This document shows positions 46,170-55,499 of a stretch of DNA of 64,000 bases, one piece after another. Positions within the stretch are counted from its first letter, which is position 1, and every line of letters begins with the position of its first letter. The stretch lies in contig CANXME010000106.1 of assembly GCA_948144175.1 (NCBI GenBank), forward strand, positions 62,001 to 126,000. Direction: 5' to 3'. The position numbers and the translations under genes were made by a program. A model generated the notes under the pieces. That model worked only from the letters and a program-made list of their open reading frames with translations, searched no databases and was not told the origin of the DNA. The DNA comes from Closterium sp. NIES-65 (taxonomy: Eukaryota > Streptophyta > Zygnematophyceae > Desmidiales > Closteriaceae).

Positions 46170-48580
46170 TCGCCTGCACGGCTGCAGCGACCGCCTGGAA
46201 GTCTTCTCCAGCCTCCGGCGCCAGCGAAATAGTGGGCTCAACCACTCCAGCCATCAAACAAGAGGCTTCCTTGCCGCTCGACATGTCTCCGTCTGATGTC
46301 AACGGCGTTTTCGACGACGCTGGCTTCTCCTTGCGCGGCTCGTAGTCTCGACGACGACGCTCGCTGTTAGACTTCCCGCGGCTTCCTCGATGATCGTCGT
46401 CAAACTCGTCGCGATTAGAGCAGTCGTACGAGAGATGGTCAGGGTCTCCGCAGATGTAGCAGCGACGTCCTCCTCGACGCGAACCACTACTACCGCGATC
46501 ATTGCCCTTCGCCGACTTCCCGCGGTCGGCACCCTCCGTTGACTTTGTGTTCGATGACTTTCCGCCACTGCCTCTTTCTCCGCCCAATTTCCCACATTGC
46601 CCCGTCTGACGTCCTTGCTTCGTCGGAGCAACGTAGTTGGCCTGCGGAAAGAGCTCTGAAGACCGCTCAGACTCATGCATGAACTCATCCTGGATGATGT
46701 GACTCAAAAGCGAATCCTCGTTCAAAGTCTCGCGTGCGCCGGGCATGATCAGCATCCATCGCATCAGATTGTAGGTCGAAGGGAGGCCATTAATAACATG
46801 CGTAACATATGACGCCATCGAGTACTCAAAGCCAGCCGTGTGCATGTCGGCCAAAATTCGTCGCGCTCGATTGCAGTACTCGGTCGCCGATTCCTGCTCG
46901 CCCATACAAATGGTGGCCAATTTCTTCTGATGTAGAGGTCGTCGGTCTCTTTGTAGGTGCGCATGATGTACTGCCACGCTTGGTAGCCGGCGTCCACACG
47001 AAGTCAGCACGGCTTTAACGCGACTTGCACCAGTGGCGAACAACACCGTGAAAGGACCATGAAAGTCAGAAGGTGAGCAGCGCGAATTTCCGCCAACAAT
47101 TCAGAGTCGTCTTCGTCCGGCATCTCCACCTTGCCGTCAACGAAATTCTTCAATCCGGCGATCTCTAGCTAGGGTTTGATTGACTCAAGCTATGTGATCA
47201 AGTCATGTCGTCCTTCGAGCGGCTTCGGCACAGCAATCTTGTCCGGCAAGAATTTGAAGTAGCCGTACGCCGGAGCGATGCCTCCGTCTCGACCAGCCGA
47301 CGCATGAGTCGTCGACGTCGGCCTGGCTCCACTCCGCTGAGGAGATTGACATCGACCATCGATGTTGCCGTTCGAGCTGCCTGCAGCTGCCGTCGACCGC
47401 AGCAATTGCGCTTGCACTCCGCCAACGCCGACGTCAGCGACCCGAATCACTCCACGAACCCTCTTGCTTCCTTCGCCGACAACAGTGCCGCCGTCACCTT
47501 CGTTGTGCACGGGTCGGGGAGAGGCGGACGCGCCGTCCGCTTCAACACGGGGAGGGGGATGCTCACGCGCCCACTGCGCACGAGTTCCGAGGAGCAAAAT
47601 CTCCAAGTCCGCCTCGTCATACCCGCCAGCCTCGTGGCGTGCCCGAACAGCATCCAACCGCGCCTGTGTTGGAGACTAAGGACGGAGTCTCCGAAGATTA
47701 GGTGCCTAAAATTCTCAAAATCGTTGGCTTAGAATTCTGGACAGAAAAGTTGCGCTCACAAGAAACGATGTCGACAGAAAGTTCATGGCCAAAACTTAAC
47801 CAAACTCAGATATGTTGTATCTCTACGCGATGGCTACATTTCGTAAGTTGAATCATACGAAAAGGTGAAGAATTTCTTGAGTTATCAATTTCGGCGCACT
47901 AGGGGGTATGCTGCCATGGAATCTTAACTCAATCACAATAGTCTCACACAAGTTCACACAAGAGAATTGGAATAGCACTAAACCAGGTAGGAGGGAAGAG
48001 GAGGACGAAAGGGAAGGTCTCAAGGAGCCCCCAACCAAAGGAAACTCCATGCCACACAATTCCCTTCCCCATAGGCAACCCAACTTCGACCTTTGTCACT
48101 ATACCAACCTCCACAATCCACCTCAACCCAACTTGGCCACACTTGCCAACCTGGTTTGGCTCCTCCCAACCACTTGGCAGCATCTACAATGATGTTGACG
48201 AATTTCCCAACCCCCAAAAGTATGTACCCCTTATGGAGTCAACCCCACAACTTCCCATAGTCACCACAACCAAATATCAAAGCATAGGAACTTCCAACGT
48301 TCGTAACTTTCTCGTTCGTGCTCCGATTGAAGCGATACTTGGTTCGTCAGAAAGCTCTTGAGCAGAGGAGTCAATTCAGATATCTGCTCAAGCCAAACAG
48401 CATTCACACACACTCAGGAAATCCAAACCACATCAAACACAAATTCTTGCACACGCTCACACCACGCATGCAACGCACAAACATATCATGGGAGGCAGAC
48501 AGACGTGAATGCAGATGATAGCATCACATAACAGCTTGGAGAGTATCCTCTACTCTTGCATCGACTCCTTGGTCGTCCAT
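46170..48580 (-). pseudogene. gag: Copia H gag (fossil, split by a J-type LTR)
   Basis: ATG at 48580 (MDDQGVDARVEDTLQ). After the J-type LTR the gag resumes at 47666. A UBN2-like core with CYICGDPDHLSYDC knuckle (about 46475-46434) and a Ser/Arg-rich tail follow. Element K at the right end has a parallel N-terminus (MDTLEGQLEDARRRHE). Broken. Confidence 0.82.
47667..48528 (-). repeat. Solo LTR of the J copia family inside copia H gag
   Basis: 862 bp, matching the J LTRs at 53441-54303 and 59289-60150 from TGTGATGCTATC to the CAACA end, on the minus strand. Copia H gag lies on both sides. Only the LTR is present. I cannot see a clear target duplication next to it. Confidence 0.88.
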
Positions 48581-48682
48581 GGCAGTCTAGGTGGTTGCCG
48601 GCCTACAATGACTTATGTATAGAGCGAAATGTTGTCTAATATGAAGGTTCTAACGCGGGGTCGTTCCACGCTCACCGCACCA

Positions 48683-49490
48683 TGCCGAGAATTCTATTCT
48701 AAGGGAGAGCTGAATTGCGTGTGACGCACGGTCAGAGTTCTGGCAGTGATTCTGGATAGAGTGTTTGAATGACTTAGTAGAACTCGAGCATAGTTTCATT
48801 AAAGAAAATTGATAGAACAAGATTATGGTACAAGGAAAGAGATACCAAATAGCAAGCACAATGAACCCTGGAAAAACGTTCGTCGACGAACGCTCGACCT
48901 TTTCCGAGTCAGCAACGCCAGGTGAAACGACAAGCATATGTGTCTTTCCCCTGAGTTGGCAGCTTCTCAGGTTTCCAACGTTCAGAGTTGTTTACGTTTT
49001 TACGGTTAGTAAAAACGTGTTTCAAGTTCAGTTTCCATACTGATTCGAAATCTCCTGGGGAGTACAATTTCTGAAATGCTCTGATTGGTCGAAATTTGTT
49101 GTTTCGCGATTGGTCGAAATTCGTGCACGTTGCGATTTTTGGAGACAAGTAATTTTGGCCGACCAGAATTTCTCTGCTCGACGATGACTCGTTCGAGCAT
49201 AATTCTGTCGACCAGCGTTTCGTCGAAACGCTATTTTCTCCTATTTCGTCGACCCGCAAGGCCTGATTTTGATGCCGATTTGCTCCCCTCGACAAGTGCC
49301 TTGTCGACGGGCAGTTGCGTGGAGAAGAAACAACACTTCGATTTCGACGACTTAATCTTCTCGAAAATCGACCCGTCGTTCAGATATAAAAGTCCCTGAA
49401 GTCGCCGATGACCACAAAACGAACACCGTTGCGCTCCGAAAAGCATGGCAGACTTCGCCCAAGCGAGGGTGGGGCCTTTTCTCTTCGACA
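48683..49490 (-). repeat. 5' LTR of copia H (808 bp)
   Basis: About 95% like 41007-41812 by eye. The 10-bp inverted repeat is kept at 48994-49018. Confidence 0.92.
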
Positions 49491-50830
49491 ATGTTAACCA
49501 TGTGGACAGTGTAGGAGGTGGTGATGTCAGTGATGGTGGGTTCGTTGGGCATGAAGGGGCTGCGCTACCAAGTGTAACTCCTTGCACGGGTGAGACGGAT
49601 TGGCTCACCGCACACTTTGGCCATGTGGTGCTACCTCAGTTGCAGCAGCTGTTTAAGGAGGAAAGATAAAGGGGCTGAGGATAAAGGGGGAGCCCGAGGT
49701 GGGATCTTGTGAGACTTGCTTGACCTGCAAGTTTTCACGGTTTCCCTTCCATTCGGTGGAGGGGAAGTCGAGTGACCCGGTGGAGCTCGTGCATGTGGAT
49801 CTCATGGGACCCATGAAGGTGAAGGGAGATGGTGAGGCCCTGTATTCCATGACCATGGTGGATGACAGCACGAGGCTCACCTGGTCCTTTCCACTTGCAA
49901 TGAAGAGTGATGTTGCAAGGATCATCATAGAAGAGTGGCTGCCCATGGTGGAGCGAGAGAGCGGCAAGCGGGTGAAGGCGTTTCGTAGTGACCGTGGTGG
50001 GGAGTTCTTGGGAGCGGAATTTCGGAGCTGGCTGAAGCGGCACGGCATCAAGCAGCAGCTCACCACGGCCTACACGCCTCGATCCAATGGCGTGGTAGAG
50101 AGAGCGAACCGGACCATCATGGAGGGCGGGAGAACAATATTGGTGGAATCGGGTCTACCCTTACGTTTCTGGCCCCTCGCTATTCGCAATGCCACCGTCA
50201 TCAAGAACCGAGTATTGCCTCACGTGGGAGGGCAGCATCGGGTCCCTATGGAGAAGTGGAGAGGCAAGAAGCCACTGGTATACATTCTTCGAGTCTTCGA
50301 GTGCATGGGACTCGTGGACGTCCCTAAAGAGAAGCGTAACAAGCTTGAAGTGGCGGCGGTGTGGGCTGTTCATTTGGGACTTGCATAAGGGAGCAAGGGG
50401 TGGCTCATGTGGGACCCAAAAGCCAACACCATCTTCACCACCAGAGACGCCAAGTTAATGGAGGGGCTCATGTTCAAGGAGTGGTTGGAGCGAGGGAGGA
50501 ACAAGGTCACCATTCCGCTCGGAATAGAGGTGGAAACGAATGACCCACTTCTCATTCCCAATGAGTTATCTTCATCTTCAGAAGTGATGGAGGTGGCGCA
50601 TGACTTGGAAGGTGCAGCCAAGGAGAGCCCCAAGAGAGTTGCTCACCCAAGGGATTTTCTCAAGTATGAAAGGCTTGGGGGTCCCAAGGCATTGCTGGTC
50701 CAGGAGGAGGAAGATGAGGAGGAGAAGGGAGCCGAGGGGGAGATGGAGCAGATTTGTTGCTTCGGCGTCAATTTCCCTCATGAACCGGCTTCAATGGAAG
50801 AAGCACTTGCCGGAGATGATTGAGAGGCTT
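49491..50830 (+). pseudogene. pol: Copia G integrase (fossil)
   Basis: Resumes after copia H with a pre-integrase segment ending CETCLTCKFSRFPF (about 49707-49745). Core with HVDLMGPMKV (about 49790), MVDDSTRLTWSF (about 49855), FRSDRGGEFLGAEF (about 49980) and SNGVVERANRT (about 50085). A Glu-rich linker follows (about 50560-50820). Broken. Confidence 0.85.
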
Positions 50831-50859
50831 TTTTGGCTTCAAGGGAGGATGAGTTTCAG

Positions 50860-52640
50860 AGCCACATGGAGATTGGAACGTGGAACCTCACCAATTTGCC
50901 CACGGGAAGAAATGCATTGGACTGCACGTGGATATTACGTGTGGAGACCGATGCGGAGGGGAAGTTGGAGAGGCGCAAAACAAGACTTGTGATCAAGGGC
51001 TTCTAGTAGAGGGAGGGGGTTGAATTTAAGGAGGTGTTTGCTCCTGTTTCCAAGGCTCCTACGCTCCGGGTGTTGCTATCAGCTCTCAGAATCCCAGCCA
51101 CTAGTCCACTTGGATAAAAGGGCTTGTTAAGTAGCGGGTCAGTGCGCCCATAACCCCCTAGACAACGAGCCTGTAACCCTTCCCTAGGATCGATCGGGGA
51201 TCACTAGTGAACCTCTGACACCCCCCCGCACTGGGATGCCCGAAGTGCATACACTGGGATTCGAACACGAGACCTTCGCTCTGATACCATGTCAGAATCC
51301 CAGCCACTAGACCACTGGGATAAAAGGGCTTGTTAAGTAGCGGGTCAGTGCACCCATAACCCCCCAGACAACAAGCCTGTAACCCTTCCCTAGGATCGAC
51401 CGGGGATCACCAGTGGACCTCTGACAGCAGCCACTTCCGTTTGTGGTTGGAAGGTGGAGCAAATGGATGTGAAGACGACGTTCCTCTATGGCGTGGTAGA
51501 TGAGGAGATCTATATGAAGCAGCCAGAGGGGTACGACGATGGGAGCGGACGTGCTTGCAGGCTCAACAAGGCCATATATGGCCTCAAACAAGCTCCAAGG
51601 TGCTGGAATGCAAGGGTGATGGAGGCGTTGGAGGCTCTTGGCTTCAAAGTTAGTGGGTGCAATGAGAGTCTCTTCATGACTGAAGGGGAGGAGGAGAAGG
51701 TGTTTCTCCTTGTCTACGTTGATGACATCTTCCTCTTCTCTCCATCCCTTGAGAGGATCAAGGAGGTGCAAGGGAAGCTGAAGGAAACCTTTCAATGCAA
51801 GGCCCTTGGACCAGTGCGGTATTACCTTGGTCTTCACGTGGAGCGGGACGAGGTGAAGGGATGGTTGAGGCTTCACCAACACAAGTACCTTGCAGCCATG
51901 GGGGAGAAGTATGGGCTGGAGAAAGGGGGGAGTGTGAAGACTCCTTTATCCTCAGGGTTTCATCTGAACCTTGATGAAGAGGAGGGTGAGGTGTTGGAGC
52001 CCATGTTGCAGCGTCGGTTCCAGTCAATGGTGTGGAGCTTGATGTACGCTTCGGTCAACACTCGCCCCGACATTGCGTTTTCAGTTTCACAGCTCGCTCG
52101 TGTGGTGTCTAGGCCGCTTCAAGAGCACCTGGATGCAGCAGAGAGGCTGGTGAGGTACTGCATGGCAACCTCAAGGGTGGGGCTGCAATGTTCAGTGCAT
52201 GGGCAGCTGAAGCAAAAGGGAGTGGAGGAGGTGAGCACAATGACTGGTGCACCTGCAAGGCGTGGGCACTTGTACCTCTTGTGCTTCACCGATGCTACCA
52301 GGGCAAGTGACATCAGTGATGCTACATCCCATGGTGGCTATATATGCTGTGTTGGAGGGAGTCCAGTGAGCTGGAAGTCTAAGAAGCAAGGAGAGATAGC
52401 TCACCCATCAACGGTGAGCGAGTACATGGCACTGTTTCATGGAATGAAGGAGGTGGTTTGTATGACGAGGTTGCTTGAGGAGTTGGGCTAGGAGCAAGAG
52501 GGTCCTACTCCTGTGTTTTGTGAGCAATTGCAATGGCGCGTAATGGTATGCTCCATGGGCTGAACAAGGACATGCATATCAAGTGGCATTGGGTAAGGAA
52601 GGAGGTGGAGATGGGCACGGTCTCCTTGCACTACATTGTG
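50860..52640 (+). pseudogene. pol: Copia G reverse transcriptase and RNase H (fossil, split by a TRIM)
   Basis: RT fingers region from about 50860, interrupted by the TRIM at 51084-51426, then QMDVKTTFLYGVVDEEIYM and YGLKQAPRCW (about 51455-51610), YVDD at about 51713-51725, YYLGLHVERD (about 51820), and the RNase H with CFTDATRASD (about 52280) and SWKSKKQGEIAHPSTVSEYMA-type text (about 52370-52430). It runs to the LTR at 52641. Broken. Confidence 0.85.
51084..51426 (-). mobile_element. TRIM, single unit, inside copia G RT
   Basis: Two 137-bp LTRs (51084-51220, 51290-51426) around a 69-bp internal segment (51221-51289), same family as 43069-43620. Minus strand: the primer site TGGTATCAGAGC starts at 51289; A box TGGTCTAGTGG at 51314-51304; B-box-like TGTTCGAATCC at 51267-51257, again 47 bp from the A box. 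Flanks tcagc (51079-51083) and gcagc (51427-51431) look like a target duplication that has drifted. No coding. Confidence 0.9.
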
Positions 52641-53440
52641 TGTTGGCCCCGTCCTCGCTTGGGCGGAGCCGACTTTGTGGTCGGATGTGAGGGGAGCAGC
52701 CGACCTGCAGCAGTGGGCGAGCTGGTTGACGAGGAGGTCGACCTGCACGGGGACCACTGCACGGGGTCGACTTCAGTATGAAGCTGACTTTAGGGAGGTC
52801 GACCTGGGAAGTCAATCTACGGAGGACATCAACTTGATGACGTCAACTTGGGGCAGCCGACTTGGGTGGTCGGCTGACAGGACTGCTGGTCGACCTGGTG
52901 GTTGGTCGACCAGGCCTACTGGTCGACTTGATGGTAGGTCGACCAGGCGTGATGTCGACCTGGTGTTCGACCTGATCTGGTGGTCGACGTAGGAGGGGCC
53001 GACATCGACCATAACTCAGAACGCCGAGCAGCAGGGCGTCGAGTGGTTGGGCGTCAACTTGGTGACACCGACTTTGGGTAGCCGACTTGGGTGGTCGGCT
53101 GACAACTGCGCTGGTCGACGCGGAGCTGGTCGACCAGGAGTGCTGGTCGACCTGGAGCTGGTCGACCAGGGGCATATTCGACCTGGTGAGGTCGACTTGG
53201 GGTGGTCGTCGACTTGGGAGGTCGACGGGCACATACAGGAGTTGCTGGTCGACGTGGTTGCCAAGTCGACCAGGTTACTTGGGTGACGAAGTTCTGCGGA
53301 GGAGTGCGACGGTCGCCTAGGCGAAGTTGGCGAGTTCGACCTTGGTGGTGGTATCCTGAGGTCGATGTGGCTGATTAGTTGCAGTCGTCAGCGCTAGGTT
53401 GACTTGGTGTGTGCGCTGTGCAGTTGACAAGGCTTTGTTG
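52641..53440 (+). repeat. Right LTR region of copia G, left part
   Basis: Starts TGTTGGCCCC and follows the 5' LTR (24642 on) for about 500-600 bp, including the GTCGAC-rich part with palindromes CTGGTCGACCAG at 53126-53137 and 53158-53169. It ends against the 5' LTR of J. The remaining LTR sequence is not found after J. Confidence 0.75.
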
Positions 53441-54303
53441 TGTGATGCTATCATTTGCATTTATGTCTGTCTGCCTCCCATGATATGTTCGTGCGTTGCA
53501 TGCGTGGTGTGAGCGTGTGCAAGAATTTGTGTTTGATGTGGTTTGGATTTCCTGAGTGTGTGTGAATGCTGTTTGGCTTGAGCAGATATCTGAAGTGACT
53601 CCTCTGCTCAAGAGCTTTCCGACGAACCAAGTATCGCTTCAATCGGAGCACGAACGAGAAAGTTACGAACGTTGGAAGTTCGTATGCTTTGATATTTGGT
53701 TGTGGTGACTATGGGAAGTTGTGGGGTTGACTCCATAAGGGGTACATACTTTTGGGGGTTGGGAAATTCGTCAACATCATTGTAGATGCTGCCAAGTGGT
53801 TGGGAGGAGCCAAACCAGGTTGGCAAGTGTGGCCAAGTTGGGTTGAGGTGGATTGTGGAGGTTGGAATAGTGACAAAGGTCAAAGTTGGGTTGCCTATGG
53901 GGAAGGGAATTGTGTGGCATGGAGTTTCCTTTGGTTGGGGGCTCCTTGGGACCTTCCCTTTCGTCCTCCTCTTCCCTCCTACCTGGTTTTGTGCTACTCT
54001 AACTCTCTTGTGTAGTAATTGTGAGCTTGTGTGATACGATTGTGACTGAGTTAAGATTCCATGGCAGCATACTCCTTAGTGCGCCGAAATTGATAACTCA
54101 AGAAATACTCCACCTTTCAGTACGATTCAACTTGGGAATTGTAGCCACGGAGTAGAGCTAAAACATATCTGAGTTTTGAGTGTGAACAATTCGTCGACAA
54201 CGTTTCTTGTGAGTGCGACTGTTCTGTCCGGAAACTAGGCCCAACTATTTTGAGATATTTCGGCACCTAATCTTCGTAGACTCCGTCCTTAGTCTTCTAA
54301 CAA
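53441..54303 (+). repeat. 5' LTR of copia J
   Basis: TGTGATGCTATC to CTTCTAACA, then AG and the primer site. Confidence 0.92.
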
Positions 54304-54538
54304 GTGGTATCAGAGCCAGATTAAGGACATTGTGGAGAGTCTAATGAAGTGTGAAGACCCTCCTAGACCCACCATGGCCTGTGGGCGAGCCTAAGTGGAG
54401 TAGTGGAGGCTGGTTGTGACTTCAGCTAAGGGGAAACTCTGCCGAAATTTCATTGGCGCCGACACTTGTGGAAATTGTGTGGGACTTCGGTGTGGACAGC
54501 AAAGGGGAAGCTGAAATTTGTGATTGGGAGCAGAGGAG

Positions 54539-55480
54539 ATGAGTCAAAGGAGTGGAGAAACAGCTGAGAAGAAGAGTGAGCCGCCACCATCCAAGATTGA
54601 GGCATTGGATGGCTCCAACTATGAGGAATGGAGTGGGCGGATGAGGGGCGCCTTCAAGCGCTACAAGCTGCTCAAATTGGCTATTGGAGAGGAGAAGATG
54701 CCCGCGATCGGTGGATTAAGAAGAGCGCGGTGCTGTACGACCTGATTCCATAATCGGTGAACAATGACATATTCTAGCACATCAGGGATCTGGTGGAGTT
54801 GGATGATTCCGGACCGAAGGCATGGAAGCTGCTACACGACGTGATTCAGCCCAACACGCTGCCGATGGTGATTGTGTTGGAGAAGGAGTTGGCGGTCATC
54901 TCCATGTGATCAGGAGATGATGTGAAGACGGTCCTTGACAAGATCAAGGACACATATGCGAGGATGGCAGCGGCGGGCAGTGAGGTGTCGCAGATGCAGC
55001 AATGCACCAAGATCATCTCGGTGCTCGACAACTTGTGGGACAACCTCATCCCCACCCTCAACGTTTAGCAGGACAAGTGGACTCCTGAGTGGCTAGTGCA
55101 ACAGATCCTGCATGAGGACTTTCGCAGGCACCAGACTGGAGGTGGTGCTGCCAACAAAACTGCTGAGGGGTATGGAGCTGTAGGAGGCAGCAGGGGAAGA
55201 GGGGGAGGGAGAGGCCGAGGCCGTGGGAGAGGCTTTGGCAGAGGGGGAGGCCGAGGTGACTATAATGAGGGGCATGGGAGCTCTGGAGGCAAGGGGAGCA
55301 TCCGAATGGAGGGTGCCTGCTAGTACTGCAAGAAGGCTGGACACCCATGGTTCAAGTGTTTCAGCCGGCCTGAGGGATGGGCGCCCCCAGGCATGAAGCC
55401 GCCAAGTGGTGAACGTGCACGAGGTGGCGCTGTGCAAGGTTCAGGTGCACAAGGTAAAGCCGACCCTGGGATGTTTCTCA
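54539..55480 (+). pseudogene. gag: Copia J gag (fossil)
   Basis: ATG at 54539 (MSQRSGETAEKKSEPP). Core with ALDGSNYEEWSGRMRGAF (about 54600-54655), a Gly/Arg-rich RGRGRGRGFGRGGGRG-type segment (about 55195-55260), and a zinc-knuckle region with YCKKAGHPWFKC (about 55324-55360). The knuckle text is close to that of copia G. Broken. Confidence 0.85.
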
Positions 55481-55499
55481 TGGTTGAGGATGTGCAAGG

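Larger units (their letters stand above)
41920..46170 (-). pseudogene. pol: Copia H pol: protease, integrase, RT, RNase H (fossil, split by a TRIM)
   Basis: Protease with VVLLDSGWSHNLMG (about 46165-46125); integrase zinc region with HPRLAHVGI and CASCVGGK (about 45725-45595); core with HIDLCGPF, LRSDRGGEFLG and PQQNGMAERE (about 45545-45225); linker with PSTGEPSN-like repeats (about 44540-44330); RT (about 44060-42760) with YVDD near 42950, split by the TRIM; RNase H with GYADADDAGD (about 42445) and the end at about 41925 (IPTSEQPADFLTKGL). Broken. Confidence 0.9.
41007..49490 (-). mobile_element. Copia H, full span with 0.8 kb LTRs and 5-bp TSD
   Basis: LTRs 48683-49490 (5') and 41007-41812 (3') on the minus strand; TSD atgtt at 41002-41006 and 49491-49495. 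Gene order on the minus strand: gag from 48580, protease, integrase, RT, RNase H ending about 41925, then a purine tract (GGCAGGGGAG) and the 3' LTR. The LTRs differ at roughly 5% by eye, so the insertion is not recent. It contains a solo J-type LTR in gag (47667-48528) and a tandem TRIM in RT (43069-43620). Broken at several points. It is inserted in copia G. The primer site right after the LTR reads TGGTGCGGTGAGCG, so it does not use initiator Met-tRNA. Confidence 0.93.
24642..53440 (+). mobile_element. Copia G with ~1.5 kb LTRs, spread out by nested insertions
   Basis: 5' LTR 24642-26169, primer site 26172-26185, gag from 26209, interrupted by SL-copia E (26343-39645), gag and protease 39646-41006, interrupted by copia H (41007-49490), integrase and RT 49491-52640, with a TRIM inside RT (51084-51426), then about 800 bp matching the left part of its LTR (52641-53440), which ends against element J. 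Removing the inserts leaves a copia order gag-PR-IN-RT-RNaseH. Both large inserts have 5-bp duplications. It is broken at several points. As the host of all the inserts it is the oldest layer of this part. Confidence 0.85.
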
